From positions 22,258,001-22,322,000 of the forward strand of contig OX344764.1 of the NCBI GenBank assembly GCA_947034895.1: a stretch of DNA of 64,000 nt, written 5' to 3'. The stretch comes from Rhytidiadelphus loreus (Eukaryota > Streptophyta > Bryopsida > Hypnales > Hylocomiaceae). Position 1 is the first letter of the stretch. Every line of letters begins with the position of its first letter. Below the pieces are notes generated by a model. That model was not told the origin of the DNA. It ran no database searches and worked only from the letters and a program-made list of their open reading frames with translations. The position numbers and the translations under genes are program-made. Below, piece by piece: positions 22,513 through 36,119 of the stretch.

Positions 22513-25035
22513 CATCTTTCTAGTTTTAAATCCCCATTTCTTTCCTAGAATTTTTCCTTCATTTTTTTGCTAATTTCATTTTCTAGCATTTCACCCTAAC
22601 CTCCCAACATTTCTATTCCTATGTATGGAACCTCCTAGTTAGTAGTTGTGGTTTAATCTAGAGTACTAACATTTATTGACTTGTAAATTCATGCAAATTG
22701 TATATATTTTTCATAATCTAAAAAGTGAACCAATATGGTGGTTTATATAGTTTAGCTCTTTGAAAACATAAATATCCTTGCTAGGGAGATCTTGTCCTCT
22801 AGTTCTCTGTACTATTTTCCTTTCAATTGAAATTGTCCATGTGTTTAAAAAAAAAGGGATTAGAGAACTTCCACTCTGAAAATTCATAGAAATTACATGC
22901 AAAAATTATATATTTGTCTTTTGAAAACTCACGATTCTCAATTGTAAATACCCCAAAAATATTTTCTTTTTATTAAGAAAAGGTGCCTCCAACTATGATG
23001 AATTGCTTATTTTTGACAGTTTTGAGTGGTTTCACCTTATATGTGGGAAGTTTCATTCACGCACATGGATGTAAGGTAACAATTTTCACCATTGCAGTGA
23101 AGATTGCTTACTTGGCTGCCCCAAAAAATAAATGAAAGTTCACAATGAATTTTGTATTATTTGAGTGTGACCTTCCAAAACAGAGTTTTAAATTAAAAAT
23201 TAAAAAAAATTAAAAATTAAAAATTAAAAATCCTCAAACCAGATCTAGAAAAATGCAGGGCTTCCTTGGGACCTGATTGAGCCACCCAATTTGAACCCCA
23301 ACCCAACCAAACAGACAACTTCCGTCTGCGTGTGGCGGAAACGGGGATGCCACGTGCGTCTCCCTGATTGGCGGCCAAGTCCAACACGGCACTGTGGGCG
23401 TTCACATTGACGGTCCCCATGGCAAACCACATGTCCGTCACGGATTCGTGGAGAATGGTCTGCTACCGTTTTACCGCCGCATCAGCATTATCCAGGTGAC
23501 GTGGCGTCCTTTCTATCCATCTTATCTGAGGGTCGTGCTGCTTGTCTGCGGTCCAGATAAGGCAGGGGCAGGATTCAACGGCTGAGATGTACCCGATTAC
23601 GTATCCTGTATCCATTGACCCACGTGGGGAAGTAAACTTCACCCCCAACAGGCACCGCCTTCATCGATGATTCCGTGACGGAGAGTGGATGGGAATGGTA
23701 GATTCCATGTATCTGGAGGATTCTGGGTTCTTCTAAGTCTAGAGAAAACGTAAAAGTAACTTTATTTCAATTTTGGCATCTGTCTATGATGGTTCGGGGT
23801 GCATGTAAAAAAAACTATTTTAGCTTATCTACTCCTCTCATAGCTAAGAGCCAAACTCCATTACAGCCCAGACTTCCAGCTCAGACCTCCAGCCACTGGA
23901 GGGGGCCAAACCTCCGATTGCATAACGTTGTTCACCTTTGTTGGGAGCCCTTTTCCTCCCCCCTAATTTTTAGTCCCCCAACCAATGGTATTATGTAGTC
24001 TAACAACCTAGGGAATCTCCAATTGAGCCCAACCAATCAAAATTTGAATATTATAACTAAATCCTCCCTCAAGGTATCTTAGAAGGAATTATACCTCCAT
24101 CTGGGGGATGTCTATCCACTAATTTAGCAATGTTATGTGAGGTCTAGTAGTTTTCCATTGAAAGTTTAATATAGAATTCAATAGGTCAAAAGTCATTGCA
24201 AAACTCCGTAACTTTGCAAAATTCTTGTTGCAAGCTTATAAAAGGAGGTCCATGTGACCCTCCAGACCCTCCAAGCTTGTGTTTCCCCTTAGCACAGAAT
24301 AGAGGCCAAAGGGATGGTTGGACCTCCAAATTGGACTTCCACCACAATGGAGTTGCCCGGACCTCTAAATCGGATGTCCGGCTCCCTAATGGAGACCAAT
24401 TCTAACTTGAGGCTTCTAATTGATTCAAAATTTGCAAATTTTTATCATATGTGCCAATTAAAAAATTTAAGTGTTTTCCCTTGGAAACAAGCAAAGAGGT
24501 CAATTCACCCCAACTCTCTTATGCTATGAACTGTTGCTCCACATCTAGGGAGGATTGCCCCCTTTATTTCCCCTAGAGAAAACACTATAACTTTTTATTT
24601 GCCACATATCATAAAATTTGTAAATTCTGAATCCACATTTGCAATTACAGCTCCAAATTGATACAATGAGGTGAAGAAATACTAAATTTACGCAACACAA
24701 AAGGGGGGCAATCCTCCCTGGCCATTGTTCTATGGCTCCACTCACTCAATGCGATACTTACTATGCAATGCAGTGTGAAGCTACAACAACATTTAGATTT
24801 TAGAGCATCTCTTGGGAGTTGGGACTTCCATGAGGTAGGCACACCCAAAACTACAATTTTTTATGCTTCTACCTTCTTCTAAGGTCACACTCCAGTGTTT
24901 TTTGATGTATTGGTTAGTAACCTGAAAAAAATCCAACCTACGTCATTTCATAATTTTTAACCACTTGGATAATATTTTCTAAATTTTCAAAGCTAAAAGC
25001 ACAAGGGTACCTACTCATGCCACCAAACTCACCCT
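22513..25035. other. Intergenic; GC-rich island at about 23230-23700
   Basis: An (AAATT)n-like low-complexity stretch at about 23185-23230 precedes a GC-rich island. The island contains CCGTCTGCG, ACGTGGCG and CACGTGGGG blocks but no convincing frame. The rest is AT-rich with no gene recognised. Confidence 0.35.
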
Positions 25036-25548
25036 TAACCCCTAAATGGTTTGGAGGTGATTTAGAAGAAAGTAGTCAAAATAGGGGTGTTGGGGGAATG
25101 TGAGGAGTGGACACTAGAAGACCAAAAAAAAATAGTTTCCAACCGTAGGAGCTTGAACTTGTCTTTATAATTTAGGAACCTACCAATTTTCAACAATAGA
25201 TTCATCGATCTCAATGAGATCTAATGGTGCAAAGTTCAAATTGCTTTTTTTTTCAGTGTGAAAATTCCGGGCAGCTGCACTTCGACTGTTGAATTACACA
25301 TGTACAGAATTTCATTTTCATGGTTACTCCTTGGATTAGGGTACTTATATGAGTTAGGATCATGCTCAAAAAAATTCACCATCTTCTCACTTGTAGAACA
25401 TATAGAAAACAATATGATTGTACACATAGGTTTTGCAAAATTTGTTTACATTGTCATTTTTTCCATCAATGATTCAAATTTCAAAATAGGTCCAATCTAA
25501 AATCTGAACGGTGGATACAAGGAAATCTACCTACTTCATGCAAAGGAA

Positions 25549-25998
25549 TTGTCTTTCCTACAAAATATAAAAAACTCGAAATGTGGCACTAAAAATGAAG
25601 CCCCTGTGTTCTGTGCAAGCTTCAGAGTTTTGGGCAAGCAACTCATGCTGGGTGCTTCTCACTCCCACAACGGGCGAGCTGACAAATACTTGCTCTGGGC
25701 GGTTGTCCCAATGCCCTTCCCTGCCATTCGGGGGGGCCTTCCCTGCCATTTGGAAGGACCCCTCCCCCTCCCATTCTTCCCACCTCCCCTACCATTCAGG
25801 AGGCAGGGTAAGCTGCCATGCCAAGTGGGGGCAGGAGTGGGGTGGGAGGCTTTCCAAATGGCATCCGCCCAATTGGCGTTCCCCATTCCTGCTCCCAAGT
25901 TCCCGATGTACGCTCCCGAGTGTCCGCAAGTCTTGTTCCCTCCACCTGAGCATTCCCTTCAGCAGCACCCAAACTCTTTTCATCTGGACCAGCACTGA
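25549..25998. other. GC-rich segment inside element 2
   Basis: Counterpart of 12830-13297 in element 1, with one fewer 21 bp unit. Frames are open on both strands and none is recognised. Confidence 0.4.
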
Positions 25999-26039
25999 AG
26001 CAACGATGGTAAGCTAATGCAATTGACATGTTTGAGTTG

Positions 26040-26580
26040 TCTACTAAAAAGCTAAGGAAATAAAAAAAGTTTAGTATATAAAAAGGGGTTAGAAAAAAAG
26101 GTTTTACAAAAGAAAAGTTTACAAAGTAAATAAAAAGATTTGGAAAAAAAGGGCTCACCAAATAAGGTTTCAGAAAAAAAAAAAAGGTTTAGAACAGAAA
26201 AAAGGATATAGGAAAAAAAAGGTTAAAAAAAAGGAAAGGGTATAGGAAATTAAAAAAATGTTCAAGGAAAAAAAGGACTTAGAAGAAACAAAATAAGAAA
26301 ATAGAAGGAGGTTAGAAAAAATAAGGGATCAAAAAAAGAGGGTAGGGAACAATGAGGCTTAGGGCATCAAAAGGTAAGAAAATAAGAAGCCAAAAAATAA
26401 ATAAAAAGGGAAGGAAACAAAAAGGGTATGAAATAAAAACACTAAGACATGTCAAGGTTTAGGCTAAAAAAAGGTATACTAAGAAAAAGATAAGAAAATA
26501 AAAAGAAAGAGTAGGCTTCAAGGCAACAATATTCATGGTAAGAAGACGTGTAATAGTTTGAAAGCATGGATCTAATAATA
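26040..26580 (-). repeat. A-rich tract (T-rich on the element's coding strand)
   Basis: Counterpart of the T-rich tract at 12222-12800. It follows the transposase stop. Confidence 0.6.
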
Positions 26581-26606
26581 AGCACCAAAAGAACATTGAA
26601 TTCACC

Positions 26607-28485
26607 TTATACTCTTTGGACGTGGTTCCTTCTATTGCGATGTCGGGGGCCATAATGGTACTCTTCAAAACATCCCCGGTTTAGGCATAAAAAAATGCGA
26701 TTGCAAGCCCGACAATAGTAGCTACATTTTGGGTCACCGCATGTCACACAAGGACGCCTCAATCGACTAGTAGTGGGCATGTGGGGCCGTGGATCTTCTT
26801 CTTCATCAACATCGGTTCCCCGACCACGCCAATTTTGTGTGAGAGCATCACACAAATCGGCCTTGAATTGAAGGTGAGAAATTGGTTTCCTTTGATGACG
26901 ACGGTTTTGCAAAAGACTAAGGTAGATTACATACATATTGACCACCGTTGTGTCCAATAAGAAGTAAAAAACTCGGTGCCACCACTTGTGTGACCGCGTT
27001 TGGCTTGAATATGAAGCTCTCAATTGGTCCGCCACATCCACCCCCCTCATGTGGGTGGTGTACTCCAAATGCATAGGAGAAGTTTGTATTGGGTCTCTTC
27101 TTGCCCCATTTCTACGTGGAACCGTTGGTACCGGTACACATGGAAACTGAATAGGCAATGCATGAGTAGAAATAAGAAGAACTGGGCGCTTGTCTTTCCA
27201 CATGACACATGCAATGCCACGAGAGTCATGCATTTTCCATGATAATGTACCTTGAAGAGAATTGGTCCAATTCCCAAGCTTTTTCAAGTCCAAAGGTAGG
27301 CCCACCCGATTTGACCTCATAGTACCGGTAGCATAGATTTGCATTGCAGCCAACTCCATAAATAATCCAACACTCGAGAAGTAGTTGTCCGTGACAACTA
27401 CATGCCCTTTTCTTTCTTGTCCATTCAATAATCGCATTACCACGTTGTATGCCACACTTGCTTCTACACGTACCGGTGGTGTTTCTTCTACTCCTTCATG
27501 ATTAGCCCCACAATAGATTTCAAAGTTAAAAACATATTTGGATGCAGAATCTGCCAAGCACCAAACTTTGATGCCCCATTTCTGTGGCTTTTTGGGCATA
27601 TATTGCCTAGCGGGGCAATAAGAACCTTTATACCGTATCATCATTTCGTCTATTGTAAGGAACTTGCCCAACATCCATTCTCGTTTGAAACCATCCCTAA
27701 TTTCATGCACAAGCCAACGCACTTGACCCATCTTGTCATAACCGGGCATGTTTCTATCCCCAACATAGGTAGAGGGGTTTGTTACATGTAAACATCTTGT
27801 TATCGCTTCAAATCTCTTCCTAGACAATAATTTAGAAATCCGGGGACAATGAAAAAAAGACCCTTCTTTGCTCCAGTATGTCCTCATGTTCGGTTGTTTT
27901 TTCAATCCCATATAGATGCGGGCTGCTAAATAGGCCTTCAAAGTTGCCACTGTGAGAGGTATCCATCCTTGTCCCCCCCTTGTTTTTCCGTGCTCATCCG
28001 GTGTAGTTGCATACCGATTACTCTCTACCACTATCTTACGCAAGAGAGTGTAGGGCCAAAATAACGTAAACAACTGCATGAAGGTTGGCATTTTATAGTG
28101 CACTCTTGTAGGCCCCCGTGCACCTAGAAATGGTATTGGAGTCGGTGAAAAAGTAAAATTTGATCGGGACCACGTCGAGTCGCGAAACATATGTTTCACC
28201 CCATATGGATTGTCCGGGTCCCCACCGTTGCTACTTTCACCCCCATCATATGCATCCCCACTCTCCGATGAATTGTCCAACATTGAAGCAGCATTGCCCA
28301 CCCTCCTCCTCTGAACCCTCACTCTCTCTTGCATTGTACGAGGATTGACTTGTACCTCGTTTGTTGCCATATCTTCCTCCGGAAACTCATCATTTGCCCA
28401 ATAATCACAAGCCTCGTGCACATTGATGTCGTCTTCAGTCTCCAAGCCATAATACAAATCAGGAGCATCTAGAATCCCACCCTCT
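26607..28485 (-). CDS. piggyBac transposase, catalytic exon (element 2, full C-terminus)
   Basis: It encodes the same DDD enzyme as element 1, with the three aspartates in FLTIDE, VVTDNYFS and GVDVADQL and the cysteine-rich C-terminal domain. The protein appears identical over the shared length. It extends twelve residues further, ending in a basic RHRNRRNHVQRV tail before TAA at 26607-26609. The tail could aid nuclear import or DNA binding, but that is inference. The exon starts after the acceptor TTTCAG (28486 side), and the frame has no ATG until one equivalent to 10458. The upstream exon at 29892-30124 would supply the N-terminus. Confidence 0.94.
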
Positions 28486-29891
28486 CTGAAACCACCATCA
28501 TTAGTTATAAACAAATTTCCAATTCAATATAGACATGAGAAATGTAAAAATGATTTATAACCTTTACACCTACAATTTGTAGTCTAAAACCATCATCAAT
28601 AGTGAGTGACCAAATTCATTTTCAAATTCGCCAAGATCAGTATAAACTTTTGTACAACAATGACACCAACAAAGTGTAATCTACAACCTCCATCATTATC
28701 ATGTAACCAAATTCAAATTCTACATCGCCATGAAAACTATAAAAAAATTACAATAATTACACCTACAAAGTGTACTCTATAACCTCTATCATTAATATGT
28801 GACCAAATTCAAATTCAACAAGGCCATGAAAACTATAAAAAAATTTATAACACTTCCAACCACAAAGTTAAACCTAACACCACCATCAATAGTTTATGGG
28901 CATAGTGAAATTCAATATGTGCATGGACTCTAAAAACATTACATATTATTTACAACTACAAAGTTTAGCCTAACATTCCCATCATGAGTTTGTGACTAAA
29001 TTCAAATTCAAAATGTACATAAATCCTAGGAATATGTTTTGAAACTTACAATCATAAATTCTAATCTAAAACTACCATCAATAGTTTGTGGACATAGAGA
29101 AATTCAATATGTGCATGGACTCTAAAAACATTACATATTATTTACAACTACAAAGTTTAGCCTAACATTGCCATCATGAGTTTGTGACCAAATTCAAATT
29201 CAAATTCAAAATGTACATAAATCCTAGGAATATGTTTTGAAACTTACAATCATAAATTCTAATCTAAAACTACCATCAATAGTTTGTGGACATAGAGAAA
29301 TTCAATAAGTGTAAGGACTCTAAAAACATTACATATTATTTACAACTACAAAGTTTAGCCTAACATTCCCATCATGAGTTTGTGACCAAATTCAAATTCA
29401 AAATCAAAATGTACATAAATCCTAGGAATATGTTTTGAAACTTACAATCATAAATTATAGTCTAAAACTACCATCATTAGTTTATGGATATAGTCAAATT
29501 CAAAATGTGCATGGACACTAGAATTATTCAATAACAATAAAAAAGAATCATAGTTTTGCCTACAAGTACCATCATGTGTTTGTTTGAGTACATATGCGAG
29601 TTCAAATTGTATATAAATGTAAATTCAGCATCTGTTGACCATACAATGTAGTCTGAAATTACCATCATCACTTTGCCTACCCACCAAACCTGAAGATGTA
29701 AATAAAATTTTAAAACATTTTATAATATTTACTTGAAATGATTTATACATTGCATCCATTTGTCACTATTTTTAGTGCATTGGAAACTACTTACAGTTGC
29801 CAACCAGAAAGTATCAAAACTTGACCATTGTAATATTACTTGCTCACAAAATTCCTAAGGTTTCTAACTGAACTGAGGTTTAGGTACTCAC
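28486..29891 (-). other. Predicted intron with ~97 bp tandem units (element 2)
   Basis: Counterpart of 8937-10342. It has the same GTGAGT donor and TTTCAG acceptor, and the same array of units with recurring TAG positions (about 28486-29685). Confidence 0.6.
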
Positions 29892-30124
29892 AGGGGTCCC
29901 TCTTGGTATTGGCCATGATCATGAACTCGAACTCCTACTATGGGTGGGGTAGCTTGTACTGGTTGAGGTTCCACGTCAACCAATCTCTCCCTTCCTTGCA
30001 ACGGCTCTATGTCGAGCTGGTGTTCCATCCAGCTGTCCGATGGTCCCGCATGTTGGTTCTCCATCTCCGTCCGATGTCCATCGCTTCCCCCCCCATCACG
30101 CCATGCATAGTTGCTGCCTGGGCT
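29892..30124 (-). CDS. Proposed exon preceding the catalytic exon of element 2
   Basis: Same content as 8703-8936, but the G-run (C-run 30087-30094 on the + strand) is eight long. With eight G the frame of the catalytic exon continues directly upstream into the frame of the acidic/basic N-terminal region, interrupted only by one TAG at the junction (30125-30127). This makes a single original protein plausible. Confidence 0.45.
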
Positions 30125-30830
30125 CTAAGGTTGCGGCAATCCAGGCTGTGATTGAAAATTTTCAAAATGAAGCGCGCTTTGTGTTCCGTCCACTCTCTCG
30201 CGCCGTGGTTTCCTTCTCTTGCGGTGTGTGCTAGCCAATGAAGTTTGTGAGTGCAGGAGTTCGCGGGGCCAGAAGAGTCCTTCCACTGACTCCCCAAAGT
30301 CTTCTTCCTCATCTTCAGAATCATTTGAGTATCCTTGGCAACTGGAATCTCTTGCTGCTGCTAGTATTTCGTCGTCTTCCTCTTGGCTTCCGAAGAGGTT
30401 TGCATTGGGGGAGCCAATGCGCATGTCGTGGAAGGTCGTCGAAGCAGGACAACCCTCGATCGAAGGAGGACAATCTTTGGGCGGATCGTCGGAGGAGGAG
30501 TCCGTCGGGTCACTAAGCTCTACGGTAGTTGTCTCTCCTGCAAGCTGTTGTTCCTCCCGTTGTTGCTGCAGGCGGTCACTGCGTCGGGGCGGCAAGTCAT
30601 CCCTGGCGAGCTGCAGCATCGACAAAGGTAAGGTCAGGTATTCTAAAACCTCGTTATCACTTATTTGTTTTGTAAATGTAGATTTTTCATTGACAAGGTG
30701 GGCACTAGAGCTGCATTGGTCTTCTAGAATCATAGTTTGAGTACAAACAAAGAGAGCATTTGAGTACAAAGAAGTAGTCAGAGGTCGTTCTTACCCATTT
30801 TCCCTTCAGGAATCGAGGAAGCTTCGGCAT
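30125..30830 (-). CDS. Proposed N-terminal exons of the element 2 transposon gene
   Basis: Exon 1 corresponds to 30795-30830, the intron to 30611-30794 and exon 2 to 30125-30610, with the same donor, acceptor and residues as element 1. Content is basic, then Gln/Ser/Thr-rich, then acidic, ending in a HRKRRKPRRER cluster. One residue differs from element 1 near the end (Thr for Ile). It could be a transposase N-terminus or an accessory protein. Confidence 0.45.
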
Positions 30831-31728
30831 TTCTTTTGAGTGAGTTGTTTCCTTCCGCCTTTGCAAAATCTGGCCACACCTTCTCCTTTATTAGGAGAGG
30901 AATATCTGGATGAAATTGCCTCCGCTGGCACCACCCTAAGCAGCGGGCAGCTTGCCTGTAGAAGTGGTGGCGGTAGTTGTTAGGTGAAGGATTAGCAGGC
31001 CACTTACAAGTTCCTCGTGGGACAGGCAATGAGCGTAAATGCACCACGTTCAATAGTGCCACTACTTTACTAGCTTGGCTTGGTGATGCTCCTTCTTTTG
31101 TTGTCAGAAGTTGGAAGAGTTGATGTTCTACTGTTGTTGCTTCCACAAGTTGCGTGTTGGGTCCGGCAAGTGCAAGACCTTGAGCACCTTGGAGGAATCT
31201 GCATTCACGACCCCCTCGACGATGCAGACTTCCTTCTTGCGCATGCATGCCGTCGTTGTGGCAAGTAGAGTTAATGGTAACTCCTTCCTCCTTGCTAAGA
31301 CTATAGTTCTTCGGGTGCAGTCCCTGTTGACGCCAACTTGATTGGTTGCAATCGTAACTGCTACCGTCATGTGGCAGCCCCTCGATGCTTGACTTTTGCT
31401 TTGGTGTTGGGTCGGATTTCTCCGTTGATGTAGGAAGATCAGAAGTGGATGCTACCCAATGTCCCTCGACGATGGACGAAGGTCGCACCACCCACTCCGC
31501 TCCTGCAGCCCTGCCCTCAATGTTGCAGTGAGGGCCCTCGCTTGTTGGTAGCAGCAAGCGTTCGCAATCCTGTTGGCTAACTCTTGTGGGTATGCTCCTC
31601 CCCGTGACTAATCCATTGCCTTGAGACATGTTGCACTTTGAAACTCCTTTGATATTTCCCTGGCTATGGTCTTGGTTGTATTTTGATTTGTGTAGGGACA
31701 ACATGGGTGTGATGAATGCAACCGGCAT
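30778..31728 (-). CDS. Open frame of 316 codons in the 5' part of element 2, doubtful gene
   Basis: Counterpart of 7099-8049, unrecognised. It is intact in both copies despite several nucleotide differences, most of them synonymous in this frame. The same caution applies: the proposed first exon overlaps its end in another frame. Confidence 0.3.
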   Translation of the reverse strand: MPVAFITPMLSLHKSKYNQDHSQGNIKGVSKCNMSQGNGLVTGRSIPTRVSQQDCERLLLPTSEGPHCNIEGRAAGAEWVVRPSSIVEGHWVASTSDLPTSTEKSDPTPKQKSSIEGLPHDGSSYDCNQSSWRQQGLHPKNYSLSKEEGVTINSTCHNDGMHAQEGSLHRRGGRECRFLQGAQGLALAGPNTQLVEATTVEHQLFQLLTTKEGASPSQASKVVALLNVVHLRSLPVPRGTCKWPANPSPNNYRHHFYRQAARCLGWCQRRQFHPDIPLLIKEKVWPDFAKAEGNNSLKRNAEASSIPEGKMGKNDL

Positions 31729-32647
31729 TTGGTTGTAGAATCGTTTCCTTAGGTGTAGAATTTTTTTGAACTTCGTGAGAATACTAGTGGGATGAAGTAA
31801 TGAGTTGGTTTTTTTGGCGGCTAATTAGTGACAAATTTAGGACAGTAGTGTGGAAGAAACATTGAAATTAATTTGTGCAGAGGATAGCATTGTAGGGATT
31901 AGTGCAAATCTGATTTCCTGGCACAGAATTCACATCGTGCATCAAATCTTTAGGCCTAATCCAATTGCAGTGAAGTTGCATTCAAAGGAGGCATTTCCCA
32001 AGTTTTAAACTTGCATGAGGATGTAGGTAGAAATCTAGGTACTGCAATAACTTTTGCAAGTGTACACTTATGTTGCAGAAGAGTAATAGTTTCATAATTT
32101 TCATTAGATATTGAGAATTTTTTACCTTCAGGAAGTTGGATCAACAAGTCATTTTGGCCTTCCCACAGCCATGTAACCGTATTTCGAACTGGACCTAAAG
32201 GTGCCAGAAACGACCTTCACATGAAAGTGCTTGTCAGTAACTGCTAGCATTGTAATGAAGGCAGTAAAAGCACTCTGAGTCTGCATCTGCTTGCCTCCCT
32301 AAACCCAGATCTGACACCTTCTCAAAGTAGGCCGGGTTACCATTTTCAAATCAACAGACACCCTGCCCTCAACTCTGCCCCTCGGCCTTTGGGCAATGGT
32401 TTCAAATTTTCAGAGCTAGTGTAAATGGAGGTGCCCGTCCTGCCCTAAGAACAGACAAAATCACTTTTCTGTTCATCATTTTTTTTCTGTAAATTGGAAT
32501 GGATTGAAAATTATTGCCCCTTAAAGATACTCCTCGTCTGCACATCCTCTCAAATTTTTGACCAAAATTGTCCAAATTTTTGCAAGCACTGGCCTGACCA
32601 AAAATGCTATGTTGTCAAAAAAGCATGTTTGGGCGTTTAGGGGTTAA

Positions 32648-35160
32648 ACAATCACCCATGAAGCAAAATATGATTCAACTCCAATTGGTTGCTCCTGAGA
32701 GATTGTAGTGGTTTAGAGGGACATAGTGACTTTATTGTCACCGTCTTATAGGTGTCGCTAAATGGAAGGTGGTGACATTGGATGCCTCTACCTTATAAGG
32801 TATACAAACCCAAATTGCCTAGCCCTAGCCTAATTGTGAGCCCAATTGCAACCTCTTGCATTCTAATGTAGTAAAAACTACTAAGGTTTGTATTGTGAAT
32901 TGGGGTTGAAAGGATTGGAATTGGGTTGAAAAATCATGGTTTCATAACTTCATGAACACTGAGTGTGCAGTTTAGACATATGACAAAAGATTCATTATTC
33001 CACAACTTGCAAGGACACTTTAGATTACAATTGCAATTATGTAGGGAGTTAAAAAAAAAACATTAAAATCTAAATGGATGAGAAGAGTCCCTTCTAGGAA
33101 CAAAAATGGGAAAGCTATATGTTTTTGCTTGACCACCTATAATGTCTTTTTTATAAATTGAAAATTGAGTTGACCAAACACATGTGAAAACACCTTTGAT
33201 TTGTCGTACTATTGTAGGAATAAGATTGTGAATCCAATCAATCTAAATATATGCAACAACTAAAAGGACAACAATGGGTCATCCTACCTTAGTAGTCTTC
33301 CAACTACTCTTTAAGCCTTCCTTTGGTGAACAAAAACTTGGAGCTCCAATCCAAATTTTTACCTCGTAGAAAACACAATGCTAAATTATTTATTGCAAAT
33401 GACAAATTTTGAAAATTTTAAATTCATATTTTAAATCAAAAACTCCCAAATAGGATGTAGATAGGAAGCAAGTTTTTATGTCCATCCCTATGCATGAGTG
33501 AGATGGGTTGGGTGATGGAGAAATCACCCCCTCACTGTGTAGAAGGAATGATTGCAACAATGTCATTTCATATCTTGTATTTGATAAGGTACATACAAGG
33601 TATTCTAATTTCATTTATTTTGGCTAGTGCAAATGGATGAAAAGTGATGAAGGTGTTTCCATTCATATTTGTGGATAAATATGCAACATATGGTTTAAAA
33701 CCTCTTTTGTTCATCCAAAATAATAGGTATAATATATATATACAAACTTTTTGAGAAATTCGACACCAATTTTCATAATTATTGCATATGTCAGATACTC
33801 AATTTGACAATACCTTTGTCTTTCACCCATGTGGTTACAAACAAAATTCATTGGATGAGCACGTCCAAAGAAGTAATGAAATGTATGTGCCTTACAATAG
33901 GCTAGGTGGAGCAATGGAGTTTTAAAAAATGATTAGACAGATGATGCTAAGCCTCTCTAAAGTAGGTGTTAAAGTAGGTGTTAGTGGGTTGACACAATTG
34001 TATTTTGAAAATTTTGCTCACCAATACAACAATTATTATGAATGAAATACTAGTCAATAAGTACTTAGGGGTCACATACATATAGCTTTGCGTATACACC
34101 TAAGTCCAAGAGGTATTTTATGACATCCTATGAGTATATCCTCAAAAATAAAATTATTCTCCAAAATGCTCTTGTATGATTTTGTAGATCCTTTTTTACT
34201 TCTAAAAAATTATAATTATTAACTTAGAAGAATGACATGCACCATATAGGTTGGATTCACTTGATTTTCTAATTTTTTGCTAGTGTCTTCCTCAAGAATA
34301 GGTATACTGCCACATTAAAGAAGTTTTGCTAATATGTAAAGAATGAAGAGGTAGTTCATTGGTGTTTCCCACTACACAAGAGTAGAGGAAAATTGGTGCA
34401 ATGATGGATCAAAGTTCCTTTTGAAGATTGCTTTCAGCATCAAAGATTACATGTTGGAGCAAGAGTGCAAACATGGCAAGAAGTCATTTTAGTAAGTCAT
34501 GAAAATTTATCCCAAATCTTAAATTCCTCTTCATTAAAGTCCAAATTGTTTTGGATTTGTTGGTTAAGGGAAACTCTTCCTACTTCAATAGAGACTTTTT
34601 GTCTCAAACATGTGACATGCCTATTGAGTACATGTTTCTTATCCCCTTCTCCTTATCATTACAACTATTGCCATATAAGGTTTCAAACCCTATATCCAAA
34701 CCTACATAGCATATTTGATTCATCATGTCTTTTTGCTCACGTTGTCTATTATAAGTTACCTAGGCAACCAATGAGCTTTATGTATATTCCAATCCCATAT
34801 ACTATGGCATGGAATTCAATGTCTCCATTCTAATATGGATCAATTCTTCAACAAAATACCATCAAAATACCCAAGGGTTGTTGCGGGCATGGTTTGAGCT
34901 TCATACCTCTTACTAAATGCCACTGATTTATTAGGACCAATGGATACAACTGGATTTGCACATTTTGGTGACCACAATTCCAATACATCTTGCAAGCAAT
35001 AAAATATTATTCTCATTTCTACCACCACATTACAAATCACAACAACAAACAACAAAATTGTTGGGTGAGTTTTCTCCTTGCATTGTAACTAATAGTTACG
35101 CTATATTTTTTCCTTGTCAATCTTGCAATTGAAGGATGGGCAACACCAGTACAAACAACC
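32648..35160. other. AT-rich intergenic stretch, no gene recognised
   Basis: The longest frame (34465-34833, 122 codons) has no recognisable domain and is biased by composition. No RNA gene or clear repeat border is seen before the TTAA element at 35161. Confidence 0.4.
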
Positions 35161-36063
35161 TTAACCCCTAAAGGACCATTGTCCCCTCGGGAGACAAAAT
35201 GGATTTTGGGTAGGTTCCTATGATCTCAATTTTTAGTGAATTTTTTTGAAACTTTCTCATAAGATAGAAAATTTTATTAGCTTAGTGGGAATATAGTAAT
35301 TTTTATTTCAATTGGTGCCTGGGAACAAAAGTTATGGCATCTTAAATATAATTTTCATATCACCGGGTAGAAAAAAAAATCTACAAAAATTTGAAATTAA
35401 TTTTTTTTCTTAAAGATAGTATTTTTTTTCTACATGTGAAGCTTTGATTCATTCCATTTGGATTAGTAATGTGAAAGTTATGAACAATCTTGTTTTAGGG
35501 GCAATTTGAGCATCTTCTTGAAGAAATAACTTATAGGATTCAATTTTGAATGCAATTTTCACAATTTTTCAAAAAAAATTGTTTGACAAGATTAAGTTTT
35601 CTATTTAGAACAATCTCACCATTGAGATTATTGTGTTTCAATCCCATTTTAGAGCGTTTTAACGATTTAGTTTTTCTTTCAATCTTGGACCCACTTCTAC
35701 TTACCAATTCTTAAGAGAATGAAAATCAAGCGTGTTTTTTTATTAATTTTTTTTCTAGATTTTCAACTCAATTTTTCAACACAAAAAAATTTAAATTCAA
35801 GATACATAGTGCAATTTTTTTCCACAAATGGTATTCAAACTTCAAAGTCATCTAAAATTGCAGGCCAATGTTCAACAAAACTTTCTTTTTTCAACTTTGA
35901 ATGCTAATATCTTCCAATTTGTATCGTCAAACTCCATGAAATTTTTACCACATGATCCTTAACTAATAAAGTTTAAGATCCTATGGTTAGATTCTAAACA
36001 AGTAGAAATGGCAATTTTGAGTAGTTTTTGACAGAAAAATGGCCCTAGTCCTTTAGGGGTTAA
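35161..36063. mobile_element. 903 bp non-autonomous piggyBac-type element
   Basis: TTAA at 35161 and 36060, with ends CCCCTAAAGGACCATTGTCC and GTCCTTTAGGGG. GATCCTATGGTTAG lies about 88 bp from the right end. A related copy in opposite orientation is 58387-59222, and a further left end is at 62419. No coding capacity. Confidence 0.8.
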
Positions 36064-36119
36064 AGAGAGGGAACTTGTGAAAAAAGGTGTCAATTTTTAA
36101 TTATTCAAGAATAATCACA

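Larger units (their letters stand above)
25036..32647 (-). mobile_element. piggyBac-type transposon, element 2
   Basis: This is an inverted, nearly identical copy of element 1, bounded by TTAA at 25036-25039 and 32644-32647 with the same CCCCTAAA termini. It is about 20 bases shorter, mainly through one missing 21 bp unit in the GC-rich segment. Its flanks differ from those of element 1, so it is a separate insertion rather than part of a large duplication. Its transposase reading frame lacks the premature stop seen in element 1, making it the better candidate for activity. Confidence 0.93.

Noticed and set aside
6180..32647. A 26 kb composite transposon formed by both elements
   Set aside because: Each copy has its own TTAA pair and there is no sign that the whole block moved as a unit.
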